A DNA stretch of 64,000 bases from Bacillus sp. E(2018) (GCF_005503015.1 NZ_SCOL01000002.1:550083-614082), one strand, 5' to 3'. Numbered from the stretch's first letter, positions 38,260 through 48,184 are shown. Translations and numbers: made by a program. The notes: generated by a model from the sequence alone, not told the origin.

Positions 38260-39357
38260 TTAAACATTAAAACGGAAATGAACAACATCTCCATCTTTCA
38301 TCTCATATTCTTTACCTTCAAGACGAACCTTACCTTTTTCTTTCGCAGCTGCCATGTTCCCCGCTGCCATAAGATCATCATAAGCTACGATCTCTGCACG
38401 GATAAATCCTCTTTCAAAGTCAGTATGAATGATTCCCGCACAAGCTGGAGCCTTCATGCCTTTACGGAACGTCCAAGCACGTACTTCTTGAACACCTGCT
38501 GTAAAGTAAGTAGCTAAACCAAGTAGAGAATATGAAGCACGGATCAGCTTATCAAGACCTGCTTCTTCGATACCTAGTTCACCTAAAAATGCCATCTTTT
38601 CGTCGCCATCAAGCTCAGCGATTTCTTCTTCAACTTTTGCACAGATTACGATAACTTCCGCATTTTCACGTGCCGCATATTCTTTAACTGCTTCAACATG
38701 CTCGTTCGTGCCTTCTAAAAGCTCATCTTCGCTCACGTTAGCAACGTAAAGAATCGGCTTCATTGTAAGAAGGTGCATCGTGTGAACAATCTTCTTTTCT
38801 TCAGGTGTTAGATCAACACTTCGTGCAGGAAGTTCTTGCATAAGAGCTTCTTTGATCTTTGAAAGAACAGCAAACTCTGCTACAGCTTCTTTGTCTTTTG
38901 ACTTTGCAAGCTTTTCAACACGTGCAACACGCTTGTCGATAGACTCAAGATCTGCAAAGATAAGCTCTAGGTTGATAACTTCAATATCATCGATCGGGTT
39001 AACTTTTCCGTGAACGTGCGTGATGTTTTCATCATCAAAACAACGAACAACTTGAAGGATCGCATCTGTTTGACGGATGTGAGATAAGAATTTGTTTCCT
39101 AACCCTTCTCCTTTACTCGCACCTTTTACGATTCCAGCGATGTCTGTAAACTCAAAAGTTGTAGGTACTACTTTTTTCGGCTGTACCATCTCTGTTAATT
39201 TTTGAAGACGGTGGTCAGGTACTTCAACGATTCCAACGTTTGGATCGATCGTACAGAACGGATAGTTAGCAGATTCAGCACCTGCTTGTGTAATAGCATT
39301 AAACAATGTAGATTTACCAACGTTCGGTAAACCAACGATTCCAGTTGTAAGAGCCAC
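38260..39357 (-). CDS. ychF: Ribosome-binding ATPase YchF
   Basis: A 365-residue Obg-like P-loop protein: GLPNVGKSTLFNA near residue 9, switch region FEFTDIAGIVKGASKGEGLG, a coiled-coil insert (about 130-200), and a C-terminal TGS domain ending KDGDVVHFRFNV. It prefers ATP and is tied to translation and stress. GTG 39357 follows AGGAGTG. It is the yyaF gene of the oriC-proximal region. Confidence 0.97.
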   Translation of the reverse strand: MALTTGIVGLPNVGKSTLFNAITQAGAESANYPFCTIDPNVGIVEVPDHRLQKLTEMVQPKKVVPTTFEFTDIAGIVKGASKGEGLGNKFLSHIRQTDAILQVVRCFDDENITHVHGKVNPIDDIEVINLELIFADLESIDKRVARVEKLAKSKDKEAVAEFAVLSKIKEALMQELPARSVDLTPEEKKIVHTMHLLTMKPILYVANVSEDELLEGTNEHVEAVKEYAARENAEVIVICAKVEEEIAELDGDEKMAFLGELGIEEAGLDKLIRASYSLLGLATYFTAGVQEVRAWTFRKGMKAPACAGIIHTDFERGFIRAEIVAYDDLMAAGNMAAAKEKGKVRLEGKEYEMKDGDVVHFRFNV

Positions 39358-39465
39358 TGTTCATTCACTCCTCTGTTTTATATAAAGCTTAGAAATCCTA
39401 AGACTTTTCATTGTAATAAAAAAATATCCTTCCCAATTATAGGTTTTATCCTCTTAAAAAACAAG

Positions 39466-39493
39466 AAGAACCGGGTCGTATAACTCGGCTCTA
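39466..39493 (-). terminator. Terminator of the yyzM unit
   Basis: On the minus strand AGCCGAGT pairs with ACCCGGTT around TATACG, followed by CTTCTTGTTTTTT. Confidence 0.6.
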
Positions 39494-39529
39494 CTCTTTG
39501 AAGATTTATTTATATTTATTAGTGAGTTT

Positions 39530-39545
39530 TGTTTCACGTGAAACA
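39530..39545. promoter_or_regulatory. parS site (perfect)
   Basis: TGTTTCACGTGAAACA is a perfect 16-bp palindrome matching the Spo0J/ParB consensus TGTTNCACGTGAAACA. It lies just past the yyzM stop, about 3 kb from soj-spo0J. Binding there loads ParB and SMC near the origin. Confidence 0.95.
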
Positions 39546-39551
39546 AGAACG

Positions 39552-39749
39552 TTACTCACCAGGGGATGCTAAAACTTTCTTGATTTTTTTAGCGAACTCA
39601 GCTCTTGGCAGCATCACGCTATGCTGGCACCCCATGCACTTAATCCTAATATCAGCACCCATTCGAATGACTTTCCAACGATTCGTTCCACATGGATGCT
39701 GTTTTTTCATTTCTACTTCATCGTGAAGTTGAAATTCTTTTTGCTGCAT
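39552..39749 (-). CDS. yyzM: DUF951 zinc-ribbon-like protein YyzM
   Basis: A 65-residue protein typical of DUF951: FQLHDEVEMKKQHPCGTNRW, then DIRIKCMGCQHSVMLPRAEF. HPCG and CMGC can hold a zinc ion. Function unknown. ATG 39749 follows AAGGGAGAG; longer frames overlap the MscS gene. Co-transcribed after the MscS-like gene, as in other Bacillaceae. Confidence 0.93.
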   Translation of the reverse strand: MQQKEFQLHDEVEMKKQHPCGTNRWKVIRMGADIRIKCMGCQHSVMLPRAEFAKKIKKVLASPGE

Positions 39750-39762
39750 AATCAGCTCTCCC

Positions 39763-40647
39763 TTATTTATGTTCTTTTGGCACTGGTTCTTTTTGATACG
39801 TGACCATTTTTGGATACGGTATCTCAATTCCCGCTACTTCTAGCTCGTGTTTTAACGTTTTACGAAGTTCACGTGCGATCTTGAAGTGCGTCATCGGAAG
39901 CACCTCTGCCGTAACACGAATGACAACTTCTGATGCACCGAGCATCTGAACACCTAATACTTCTGGTTCTTTGACCATCTCAGGATAGTTCGGCTTAGCG
40001 TTCTTCACTACCTCTTGAATAATATTTTGAGCTTTATCGATATCCTCTTCATAAGCAATACTCAAATCAACGACCGCGATGCTGTTATGAACAGAAAAAT
40101 TCGTAACTTCTGTGATAGACGAATTCGGCAGGATATGTAATTCTCCTGTCCAGCTTTTAATTTTTGTCGTTCTTAATCCAATTTCTTCAACGGTTCCTTC
40201 AAAGTTTGTGATTCGTACCGTGTCTCCAACAGAGAACTGATTTTCAAAAATGATGAAAAAGCCTGTAATGATATCTTTCACAAGACTTTGGGCACCGAAA
40301 CCAATTGCTAGACCAACCACTCCAGCACCGGCAAGAATCGCTTTAATATCTACACCAAACTCCGTTAATATCGTTAAGATCGCTACGAAATAAATAACAT
40401 AAGAAGCAACGTTATCTAACAGTCTAAAAAGAGTATTCTCTCTTCTCTCACTTAAACGAAGAGGAGATTTCAGTCGAACTTTAAAAACATTAGCGATCGC
40501 TGCTTTTATAATATATTTGAAGATAATAGCGAGTATTATGATTCCTAAAATCTTTAAACTCGTAGTAGCAATGCCTGTCCACCATTCTTTATCGGAAAAA
40601 ATCGTGACGGCTTTTTCTGCAGTTTCCGGTAAATTAGCACCAGCCAA
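39763..40647 (-). CDS. MscS-family mechanosensitive channel
   Basis: A 294-residue membrane protein with helices near 22-45, 68-88 and 92-112. The pore motif GAGVVGLAIGFGAQSLVKDI and the beta-domain GDTVRITNFEGTVEEIGLRTTKIKS define the MscS family. It opens under membrane tension to release solutes. It starts at a TTG behind GAGAGGAAG, at somewhat long spacing. Confidence 0.93.
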   Translation of the reverse strand: MAGANLPETAEKAVTIFSDKEWWTGIATTSLKILGIIILAIIFKYIIKAAIANVFKVRLKSPLRLSERRENTLFRLLDNVASYVIYFVAILTILTEFGVDIKAILAGAGVVGLAIGFGAQSLVKDIITGFFIIFENQFSVGDTVRITNFEGTVEEIGLRTTKIKSWTGELHILPNSSITEVTNFSVHNSIAVVDLSIAYEEDIDKAQNIIQEVVKNAKPNYPEMVKEPEVLGVQMLGASEVVIRVTAEVLPMTHFKIARELRKTLKHELEVAGIEIPYPKMVTYQKEPVPKEHK

Positions 40648-40870
40648 TGGGTCATCTTCCTCTCTTTGATTATGAAATTATTTAATCAGCTTTTGCTGAG
40701 AATATCAAATGTAATCACGTGGTCTGCTTCTAGAAAAACTTCTAGAGTTACGAGTGCATGGGAAACGGGTATAGACTTTAAACAAAAGTCTGTGATTATT
40801 GTATTCTACCATGTATAAGAAAAGGATTTCTTCCGTATACTAGTAGAACCATTATAAAGGAGAGGATGTC

Positions 40871-41503
40871 ATGTTCCTCAAACGGAAGCTGGGATTAGGG
40901 AAACCCATTCAATATAAATTGCACCACGAAGACAAGGAAGCGATGCTCAGAATCACCGAACAAATTTTACCTATGCTTCCGGAATCAGTTCATCAGCCTG
41001 TTGTCGTTGTTTGTATAGGAACAGACAGATCAACAGGTGATGCATTAGGCCCTCTAGTTGGTACAAAATTGCACAACAAAGATACATTCCCATTCTTTGT
41101 GTACGGCACACTAGATGATCCCGTTCATGCGGTGAATTTAGAAGAAAAGTTAAAGATGATCGCTACCGAGCATCCAGGTGCTTTTGTTATAGGAATTGAT
41201 GCTTGCTTAGGTCGATTAAACCACGTTGGCATGGTCTCGATCAACGATGGACCTGTCAAACCAGGAGCTGGCGTTAACAAACAGCTGCCGCCTGTTGGAG
41301 ATATGCACATTACAGGTATCGTAAACGTCAGTGGTTTTATGGAATACTTCGTTCTTCAAAACACACGCCTCAGTATCGTGATGAAGATGGCTGATCTAAT
41401 CGCTGACTCTCTTCATATGGCTTGTTTACGTAAAAAGATTCAACAAAAAAACATGATAGCAAGCACCGAATCTCGTTCACAAGACATTTATAAAATTCAA
41501 TAA
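40871..41503 (+). CDS. yyaC: Sporulation-associated protein YyaC
   Basis: A 210-residue YyaC-family protein with CIGTDRSTGDALGPLVGTKL, TLDDPVHAVNLEEKL and GIDACLGRLNHVGMVS followed by GAGVNKQLPPVGDMHITGIVN. The fold is related to the germination protease family (Gpr-like) and hydrogenase maturation proteases. Its presence marks a spore former. ATG 40871 follows AAGGAGAGG; monocistronic with a shared terminator. Confidence 0.93.
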   Translation: MFLKRKLGLGKPIQYKLHHEDKEAMLRITEQILPMLPESVHQPVVVVCIGTDRSTGDALGPLVGTKLHNKDTFPFFVYGTLDDPVHAVNLEEKLKMIATEHPGAFVIGIDACLGRLNHVGMVSINDGPVKPGAGVNKQLPPVGDMHITGIVNVSGFMEYFVLQNTRLSIVMKMADLIADSLHMACLRKKIQQKNMIASTESRSQDIYKIQ

Positions 41504-41504
41504 C

Positions 41505-41545
41505 AAAAGCCGCTTCTACGATCAAAAATAGAAGCGGCTTTTTTG
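41505..41545. terminator. Bidirectional terminator
   Basis: AAAAGCCGCTTCTA pairs with TAGAAGCGGCTTTT with T runs on both sides. It lies between convergent yyaC and the DUF554 gene. Confidence 0.9.
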
Positions 41546-41546
41546 T

Positions 41547-42281
41547 TTACATCAATCCTTGTGAGAACGCTAGAATACTTTCCCATTTTTCAACGATAAA
41601 AACTAAAATCGTTGCGATGAGCAGACCCGGCAGAAGGTTTGCAACACGAATCTTAGTGATGCCAAGTAAATTCAGTCCGATCGCGACGATCATGATTCCA
41701 CCAGTTCCTGTAATCTCCACAATTAAGGCATCCATCAATTCCTGAGAAACGAAGCGATCGATCTGTGTGGCCATCAAAGCGATTATTCCTTGATATAACA
41801 CGACCGGAATAGCAGAAAACATAACACCGATGCCAAGTGTTGAAGTAAATAGTATCGCACAGAATCCATCGATCAACGCTTTTGTATACAGAACATCATG
41901 CTGTTGTCTAAGGCCACTGTCTAGAGCACCTACGATCGACATTGCTCCAACGACAAACACAAGAGTAGCCGTTACAAAACCGGTAGCTACCGATCCCTTG
42001 TCTTGCTTCCCTATCTTCGTCTCGAGCCACTTTCCGATCGCGTTCAATCGTTCTTCAAGATTCCACCACTCACCGAGAGCACCGCCGACCGCTAAGCTTG
42101 CGATCACGATTAAGAACTGCTCGCTCTTCAAACCCATTCCGATTCCCAAGATTGTAACAGCTAATGCCATCGCTTGTAAGATCGTATCTTTATAGCGATC
42201 AGAAATATTCGTCCAAAATAATCCTAAAAAGCTTCCTGCAATAATTGCAATACCGTTAACTATCGTTCCTAACAGTGACAT
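41547..42281 (-). CDS. DUF554 membrane protein
   Basis: A 244-residue membrane protein with about seven helices, matching DUF554 (YdfK-like): MSLLGTIVNGIAIIAGSFLG at the start, ATGFVTATLVFVVGAMSIVG in the middle and EITGTGGIMIVAIGLNLLGI late. Function unknown; possibly a small-molecule transporter. Common next to spo0J in this part of Bacillaceae chromosomes. Confidence 0.9.
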   Translation of the reverse strand: MSLLGTIVNGIAIIAGSFLGLFWTNISDRYKDTILQAMALAVTILGIGMGLKSEQFLIVIASLAVGGALGEWWNLEERLNAIGKWLETKIGKQDKGSVATGFVTATLVFVVGAMSIVGALDSGLRQQHDVLYTKALIDGFCAILFTSTLGIGVMFSAIPVVLYQGIIALMATQIDRFVSQELMDALIVEITGTGGIMIVAIGLNLLGITKIRVANLLPGLLIATILVFIVEKWESILAFSQGLM

Positions 42282-42365
42282 TATTTAATGCTCTCCTATC
42301 TAAGCAGTTCATCACTAATCTTTGATGAGCTTAATTCAAGATGGTTACTACCTTTTGTGAAAGTG

Positions 42366-42396
42366 GTTGATCTCCGTTCCAGATGCTCCAATCAAC
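42366..42396. repeat. Internally deleted remnant of the dispersed repeat
   Basis: GTTGATCTCCGTTCCAG, then ATGCTC, then CAATCAAC reproduces the left ~23 and right ~8 bases of an element oriented like copy 6, with about 97 bases missing. The flank TGTGAAAGT also matches the TTGAAAGT flank of copy 6. Confidence 0.65.
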
Positions 42397-42464
42397 TTTA
42401 CAATGATGAATTTCAAAACATAAATTTAGAACCTGTTAATCAGAACTCTTTTAGAAATAGCAAA

Positions 42465-42493
42465 AAAGAAAACCACCTCATCGATGGTTTTCT
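42465..42493 (-). terminator. soj-spo0J terminator
   Basis: On the minus strand AGAAAACCA pairs with TGGTTTTCT around a short loop, followed by TTTTTG. Confidence 0.85.
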
Positions 42494-42495
42494 GC

Positions 42496-43338
42496 TTACT
42501 TTTCTAACAGCTCTAAAATACGTTCTAAATCATCTTGTGAAAAGAATTCGATCTCGATCTTTCCTTTTCGTTTCGATTTCTTAATCGAAACTGACGTTCC
42601 AAAACGATCTCGTAAAGATGATTCTTTTTCTTGGAAAAAAACGTTCGCTGGGACTGTTTTTTTCTTTGTTCCACGTGAAACATTCATATTAATATCAGAG
42701 ATCAACTTCTCAAGCTGTCTGACATTTAAGTTTTCATTCATTACCCGGTCAACGATAAGCTGCATCTTCGTCTTTTTCTTAAGACCTAGCAGTGCTCGTC
42801 CATGTCCCATTGATATTTGTCCGTTGGATAAGAGTTCAAGAACAGGTTTTGGGAGCTGAAGCAAACGAATGTGGTTTGCGATGTGAGGACGACTTTTTCC
42901 AACACGAGTAGCTAGCTCTTCTTGTGTTAGTTTCAAGTGTTCCATCAGCTTCTGATAAGCTTGAGCCTCTTCAACAGGATTCAGATCTTCACGCTGCAAG
43001 TTCTCGATTAAAGCAACTTCCATCATTTTTTGTTCGTCATAATCTTTTACGATTACAGGGATCACTTTCAATCCGGCTTCTGAAGCAGCACGGAATCGTC
43101 TTTCCCCAAGAACGATTTCAAATCCTTTAATGCTTTTTCGTACAACAATGGGTTGAAGAATACCATGTTCGATAATGGATTCTTTTAGTTCTTCAATGGC
43201 TTTTTGGTCAAAAACTTTTCGAGGCTGATACGGATTTGGCCTTAGCTCTGATATACTGACTTCTTTAATCTGCTCTTCTTCCCCTGCTTCTGTTGGGGGA
43301 AAGAAAGCATGCAGCCCTTTACCTAACCCTTTCACCAA
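42496..43338 (-). CDS. spo0J: Chromosome partition protein Spo0J (ParB)
   Basis: A 280-residue ParB: N-terminal Arg-rich CTP-binding box GERRFRAA within VLGERRFRAASEAGL, the ENLQREDLNPVEEA helix, an HTH (LATRVGKSRPHIANHIRLLQL), and a C-terminal dimer domain. It binds parS, clamps DNA with CTP, and recruits SMC. The gene holds its own parS site at 42667-42682. The start overlaps the end of soj by 20 bases. Confidence 0.98.
   Translation of the reverse strand: MVKGLGKGLHAFFPPTEAGEEEQIKEVSISELRPNPYQPRKVFDQKAIEELKESIIEHGILQPIVVRKSIKGFEIVLGERRFRAASEAGLKVIPVIVKDYDEQKMMEVALIENLQREDLNPVEEAQAYQKLMEHLKLTQEELATRVGKSRPHIANHIRLLQLPKPVLELLSNGQISMGHGRALLGLKKKTKMQLIVDRVMNENLNVRQLEKLISDINMNVSRGTKKKTVPANVFFQEKESSLRDRFGTSVSIKKSKRKGKIEIEFFSQDDLERILELLEK
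42667..42682. promoter_or_regulatory. parS site inside spo0J
   Basis: TGTTCCACGTGAAACA fits the consensus TGTTNCACGTGAAACA exactly. A parS inside spo0J is also known in B. subtilis. Confidence 0.95.
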
Positions 43339-44092
43339 TGCCGATCACTTCCTTCGCAAAATCTAAATAAACATCAGCACCTCGGGATTTTGGATCATAG
43401 ATGATGATCGGTTTCCCGTGACTAGGCGCTTCTGATAGTCTAACGTTTCTTGGTATGATGGTTTCATACACTTTATCTTGAAAATATTTTTTTACTTCTT
43501 CAATAACTTGAATCCCTAAGTTTGTACGTGCATCCAGCATGGTAAGCAGCACACCGTCGATCATCAGATCAGTATTTAAATGCTTTTGTACAAGTCTTAC
43601 TGTGTTTAAAAGCTGACTTAAACCCTCTAGTGCGTAATACTCGCACTGAACAGGTATAATAACTGAATCAGAAGCTGTTAACGAGTTGATGGTAAGTAGT
43701 CCTAAAGATGGCGGACAATCGATAATAATAAAATCGTAATTAGCACTTACCTTTTCTAACGCTCTTTTCAAACGAACTTCTCGAGAGATCGTTGGTACGA
43801 GTTCGATTTCAGCTCCAGCAAGCTGTATCGTCGACGGGAGGATATGTAAACCTTCACAGATGGTCTCGACGATCACATCTTTTACTTCTACATCCTCGAC
43901 GAGAACGTTGTAGATACACTGGTCGATATCCCCTTTATCTACACCTACTCCACTTGTTGCGTTCCCTTGAGGATCTATGTCTACGAGCAATACTTTTTTA
44001 CCGAAATATGCTAAGCATGCACCAAGGTTGACCGACGTAGTCGTTTTTCCGACTCCGCCTTTCTGGTTGGCTACTGCAATGGTCTTGGCCAC
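43319..44092 (-). CDS. soj: Chromosome partition ATPase Soj (ParA)
   Basis: A 257-residue deviant-Walker ATPase (ANQKGGVGKTTTSVNLGA, VDIDPQGNATSG, IIDCPPSLGLLT). It moves Spo0J-parS complexes and regulates DnaA. GTG 44092 lies behind GGTAGGTG and gives VAKTIAVANQKGG, matching the family start; ATG 44119 would add nine unsupported residues. Confidence 0.98.
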   Translation of the reverse strand: MAKTIAVANQKGGVGKTTTSVNLGACLAYFGKKVLLVDIDPQGNATSGVGVDKGDIDQCIYNVLVEDVEVKDVIVETICEGLHILPSTIQLAGAEIELVPTISREVRLKRALEKVSANYDFIIIDCPPSLGLLTINSLTASDSVIIPVQCEYYALEGLSQLLNTVRLVQKHLNTDLMIDGVLLTMLDARTNLGIQVIEEVKKYFQDKVYETIIPRNVRLSEAPSHGKPIIIYDPKSRGADVYLDFAKEVIGIGERVR

Positions 44093-44119
44093 GTTGTCAC
44101 CTACCTCACTTAAAAACAT

Positions 44120-44340
44120 TCATTATCTATTATTCTATCACGAAGAAAATAAAATGACGTACGGAATTATAGAAAAAGAAGGATTTATTTTGTTGGGTTT
44201 TTATCTTAATGATTCTAATATCTATCTTCTGCAGAATTTTAAATGAGAAAGAGTTGAAGAAGTAGCATTTTAGGGTTCAGAAGCAGATTATATACTATAC
44301 GGAGAGGGGTATTCCTCCTAAGAATCCCTCAAATTCTAGC
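44120..44340. other. Gap upstream of soj
   Basis: A/T-rich, no gene seen. It should carry the soj promoter; I could not place it. Confidence 0.3.
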
Positions 44341-44430
44341 ATCCTTTCAAGAAATTTCCGACTTAATTCCGCGAGTTTTGGCGATAATCCCGCGAATTTT
44401 TTCTTTTTATCCGCGAGTCTACATCAATCG
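44341..44430. repeat. 21-bp phased degenerate repeats, array B
   Basis: Units start at 44341, 44367, 44387 and 44409 and carry TCCGCGAGTTTT-like sequence. The last unit, TATCCGCGAGTCTACATC, is nearly identical to the end of array A (36610 on), with a following CGACAA in both. Confidence 0.75.
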
Positions 44431-44518
44431 ACAATCACAATATGCCAGATACCCCACACTCATTCCATTTGAGCATTACTTCATCCTGCCCTCAGCACTC
44501 AAAAAACCAACAAAAAAA

Positions 44519-44544
44519 CCACCAGCTCCCATTCAAGCTGATGG
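44519..44544 (-). terminator. noc terminator
   Basis: On the minus strand CCATCAGCT pairs with AGCTGGTGG around a 7-base loop, followed by TTTTTTT. Confidence 0.85.
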
Positions 44545-44554
44545 CCTTCTCTTT

Positions 44555-45418
44555 TTATTTTTTTGGAATGCGAATCGTAAATTGATAGAACTCCTCATGC
44601 TCTTCTTCTTCAGTATCGATAGAAAGTCCGCTTTGCACGACCATGTCCACCGATTGTCTTACCGTATTGATCGCGAGTCGCATATCTTTGCTATACGATT
44701 TACGGCGTGACTGAGGTTTCTTTTCTGCTGATTCAGATTCGATCATGCGTTTTACACGTTCTTCCGTCTGCTTTACATTCAATTGCTTTTCGATGATCTC
44801 TTGAAGAACGGCCTCCATCTTTTCAGGAGATTTCAAAACGATCAATGCACGAGCATGACGTTCTGTTACTTTTTTCTGCAAAAGGGCATCTTGAATAGAC
44901 TGCGGAAGCTTTAACAGACGCAGCTTGTTCGCAATCGTAGACTGACCTTTCCCTAACTTTTGAGCAAGACCTTCTTGTGTAAGTCCGTGCAGTTCTAGAA
45001 GCTTAGCATAAGCCATCGCTTCTTCAATAGCGGTCAACTCTTCTCGCTGAAGGTTCTCGATAAGTGCTACAGAAGCCGTTTGCGAGTCGTCCATCTCTTT
45101 AATGATCGCCGGGATCTTTTCCCATCCAAGTTTTTGGACAGCACGCCACCTACGTTCGCCCGCGATCAGCTCGTATTTGTCGTCGCCAATACCTCGAACA
45201 ACGATGGGCTGAATGATTCCGTGAGCTTCAATCGTCTGTGATAACTCTTCGATTCGTTCATCTATAAAAACCGTACGAGGCTGAAACCGGTTGGGTATGA
45301 TTCTTTGAACCGGAAGTTGAAGTACTTCTTCGTTGTCGTTTTTTTCAGCTGGTTCTGGATCTAAGGTTTGCTGGCTCTTTTCGCCGATGCCGAATAAACG
45401 TGAAAAAGGATGCTTCAT
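44555..45418 (-). CDS. noc: Nucleoid occlusion protein Noc
   Basis: A 287-residue ParB-like protein: an N-terminal amphipathic segment ([16 protein letters not shown]) for membrane contact, CTP box [15 protein letters not shown] ([22 protein letters not shown]), and a C-terminal domain. Noc blocks septum formation over the nucleoid by bridging DNA to the membrane. Position before rsmG and divergence from Spo0J fix the name. ATG 45418 follows AAGGTGGTG. No perfect Noc-binding site was found in the window. Confidence 0.97.
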   Translation of the reverse strand: MKHPFSRLFGIGEKSQQTLDPEPAEKNDNEEVLQLPVQRIIPNRFQPRTVFIDERIEELSQTIEAHGIIQPIVVRGIGDDKYELIAGERRWRAVQKLGWEKIPAIIKEMDDSQTASVALIENLQREELTAIEEAMAYAKLLELHGLTQEGLAQKLGKGQSTIANKLRLLKLPQSIQDALLQKKVTERHARALIVLKSPEKMEAVLQEIIEKQLNVKQTEERVKRMIESESAEKKPQSRRKSYSKDMRLAINTVRQSVDMVVQSGLSIDTEEEEHEEFYQFTIRIPKK

Positions 45419-45510
45419 GCGAATACACCACCTTTTGTAATCTGCCTGTTAACTAATTCTTCTCTCTAGTTCAATAATCCTGCAAGTCTGTAAAAATCTT
45501 TCTTTTATGT

Positions 45511-45539
45511 AACAGCTGTGTTTCACATAGAAACACAGC
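45511..45539. promoter_or_regulatory. Palindrome in the noc upstream region, parS-like half-sites
   Basis: GGCTGTGTTTC-type arms: GCTGTGTTTC and GAAACACAGC form a 10-bp inverted repeat around ACATA. The left half contains an intact parS half-site TGTTTCAC, but the centre is one base too long and lacks CACGTG. It could be an rsmG terminator without a T run, or a decayed parS. Confidence 0.35.
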
Positions 45540-45545
45540 CTAAGA

Positions 45546-46262
45546 TTATGAAATAGGAGATTTGTTTGGCGTTCCTGGTTTACGCGGAAATTTCTTTGGT
45601 GTTTCTTTTACTTTATCGATGACAATGATATTGCGTTCGCTCTCCTCGATTGGCAACACGAACGAATGAATATCTTTTACTTTACCGCCTAAAAGTTTCA
45701 CAGCCTTTTCTCCGTCTCTCACTTCTTCAGGAAGGTTAGCACCTTTCATACCCAAGAAGTGTCCACCAATTTTCACGAGTGGCAAACAGAGTTCGGATAG
45801 TACAGATAGTCTAGCAACCGCACGAGCCGTCACAAGATCGAACGTCTGTCTAAATTCAGGACGGTGAGCAAATGTTTCTGCACGGTCATGATACAGAGAC
45901 ACTTCTTCTAAACCAAGTTCATCAACTACGTGCTGCAAAAAGCCGATGCGTTTATTCAGAGAATCAACAACAGTTAGCTTGATCTCTGGAAATGCGATCT
46001 TCAGTGGGATTGCCGGAAATCCTGCTCCAGCCCCAACGTCGCACACCGTGATGTTTTGATTAAAATCAAAATAAAAACCTGCCGTCACAGAATCATAAAA
46101 GTGTTTCAAATACACTTCTTCTTTTTCCGTGATCGCTGTAAGATTCATTTTTTCGTTCCACTCAACAAGCAGATTAAAATACGTTTCGAACTGTGAAAGC
46201 TGCTTTTCTGATAATTCGACTCCCTTTTCCTTTAAGGAAGTTTGAAACAATTCTATATTCAT
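45546..46262 (-). CDS. rsmG: 16S rRNA (G527) N7-methyltransferase RsmG
   Basis: A 238-residue methyltransferase with the S-adenosylmethionine motif [17 protein letters not shown] and [11 protein letters not shown]. It modifies G527 in the 530 loop. ATG 46262 gives [10 protein letters not shown] as in homologues; TTG 46283 would overlap mnmG. Confidence 0.97.
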   Translation of the reverse strand: MNIELFQTSLKEKGVELSEKQLSQFETYFNLLVEWNEKMNLTAITEKEEVYLKHFYDSVTAGFYFDFNQNITVCDVGAGAGFPAIPLKIAFPEIKLTVVDSLNKRIGFLQHVVDELGLEEVSLYHDRAETFAHRPEFRQTFDLVTARAVARLSVLSELCLPLVKIGGHFLGMKGANLPEEVRDGEKAVKLLGGKVKDIHSFVLPIEESERNIIVIDKVKETPKKFPRKPGTPNKSPIS

Positions 46263-46279
46263 GATTTTCACGTTCCCCC

Positions 46280-48166
46280 TCAACGGGCGATCTTCGCCAG
46301 TTTACCTTGTTCGAGATAGATCAACAGAATGGAGATGTCTGCTGGGTTTACCCCTGATACACGTGATGCCTGCCCGACAGAAAGAGGCCGAACTTCGTGA
46401 AGTTTTTGTTTTGCTTCTGTTGCTAGTCCATTGATTGCCATGTAATCAAGATCTACGGGAAGCTTTTTATTTTCCATCTTGCGCATCTTTTCAACTTGTG
46501 CGAGCTGCTTATCGATATACCCTGCATATTTTACCTGAATCTCAACCTGCTCCATCACCGTCTCTGGTAATGCTGTTTCTGCTGGCACGAGTTTATGAAT
46601 GACCGGATATGTGATCTCAGGACGCTTTAACAAGCTTGCAGCAGACATCGGTTCTTTTAATGAAGTCGATTGTGACTCTGTAAGAACTTGCTGCACAATT
46701 TCACTCGGTTTGATCGAAACATGCTCAAGTCGATCTATTTCCTGCGCAATTAATGCTTTCTTCTCTTCAAAGCGTTCGTAACGATCTTGCGGTATCAGTC
46801 CAATTTCATGACCTTTTTTCGTTAAGCGTAGATCTGCGTTATCGTGTCTAAGAAGTAAACGGTACTCTGCACGCGATGTTAGAAGACGATACGGTTCGTT
46901 CGTTCCTTTTGTGATCAAGTCGTCGATCAAAACGCCGATGTACGCTTCTGAACGATCAAGCACAAGAGGCTCTTTATCTTGAACTTTCAATGCGGCATTG
47001 ATTCCTGCCATAAGTCCTTGACCCGCTGCTTCTTCATATCCGCTCGTTCCGTTCAACTGTCCTGCTGTAAATAGACCGTTAACACGCTTCGTCTCAAGAG
47101 ATGGCCAAAGTTGAGTTGGAACGATCGCATCATACTCAATCGCATATCCTGCACGCATCAGCTCAGCTTTTTCAAGACCTGGAATCGTTGCTAAAATTCG
47201 TTTTTGTACATCTTCCGGAAGACTTGTTGAAAGACCTTGAACGTATACTTCTTCTGTATTGCGTCCTTCAGGCTCTAAGAAGATCTGATGTCTAGGCTTA
47301 TCATTGAAACGGACAATCTTATCCTCGATCGAAGGACAATATCTCGGTCCAGTACCTTCAATCATTCCAGAATACATCGGTGAACGATGAAGGTTTCCGT
47401 TGATCAACTGATGCGTTTCTTCACCTGTATACGTTAGCCAGCATGGAAGCTGATCTGTGATATACTCTGTAGTTTCATAAGAAAAAGCACGAGGTACATC
47501 ATCACCAGGCTGAATTTCTGTTTTTGAATAATCAATCGTCTTGCTGTTAACACGCGGAGGTGTACCTGTTTTGAAACGCACCATATCAAAGCCTAACTCT
47601 TGCAGATGATAAGACAAGTTGATCGAAGGAGCCATGTTGTTTGGGCCGCTCTCATAAGCAAGCTCTCCGATGATGATTTTCCCTCTTAAGTACGTTCCCG
47701 TTGTAAGTACGACCGCTTTTGCCGCGTATTCCGCACCGGTTTTTGTGATAACACCTCTACATTCACCGTCTTCGATGATCAGACGCTCTACCATCCCTTG
47801 ACGTAATGTAAGGTTCTCTGTGTTTTCCATCGTTTTTTTCATTTCATGCTGATACAGATATTTATCCGCTTGCGCGCGCAGCGCACGTACCGCTGGGCCT
47901 TTACCTGTGTTCAGCATACGCATTTGAATATGTGTCTTGTCGATGTTACGTGCCATCTCTCCACCAAGTGCGTCAACTTCACGAACGACGATCCCTTTAG
48001 CCGGTCCGCCTACTGACGGATTACATGGCATATAGGCGACTGTATCTAAGTTCAGCGTTAAACATAATGTTTTAGCGCCCATACGTGCAGAAGCAAGTGC
48101 CGCTTCAACACCGGCATGTCCTGCACCGACTACGATCACATCAAACGTATCTGCTTTATATCCCAT
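46280..48166 (-). CDS. mnmG: tRNA modification flavoprotein MnmG
   Basis: A 628-residue FAD enzyme ([19 protein letters not shown] at 13-31) with [12 protein letters not shown] and the C-terminal region needed for MnmE binding. With MnmE it forms carboxymethylaminomethyl-uridine at tRNA wobble positions. It lies between mnmE and rsmG, 18 bases after mnmE. Confidence 0.98.
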   Translation of the reverse strand: MGYKADTFDVIVVGAGHAGVEAALASARMGAKTLCLTLNLDTVAYMPCNPSVGGPAKGIVVREVDALGGEMARNIDKTHIQMRMLNTGKGPAVRALRAQADKYLYQHEMKKTMENTENLTLRQGMVERLIIEDGECRGVITKTGAEYAAKAVVLTTGTYLRGKIIIGELAYESGPNNMAPSINLSYHLQELGFDMVRFKTGTPPRVNSKTIDYSKTEIQPGDDVPRAFSYETTEYITDQLPCWLTYTGEETHQLINGNLHRSPMYSGMIEGTGPRYCPSIEDKIVRFNDKPRHQIFLEPEGRNTEEVYVQGLSTSLPEDVQKRILATIPGLEKAELMRAGYAIEYDAIVPTQLWPSLETKRVNGLFTAGQLNGTSGYEEAAGQGLMAGINAALKVQDKEPLVLDRSEAYIGVLIDDLITKGTNEPYRLLTSRAEYRLLLRHDNADLRLTKKGHEIGLIPQDRYERFEEKKALIAQEIDRLEHVSIKPSEIVQQVLTESQSTSLKEPMSAASLLKRPEITYPVIHKLVPAETALPETVMEQVEIQVKYAGYIDKQLAQVEKMRKMENKKLPVDLDYMAINGLATEAKQKLHEVRPLSVGQASRVSGVNPADISILLIYLEQGKLAKIAR

Positions 48167-48184
48167 CGTTTTTTCCTCCTTTTT

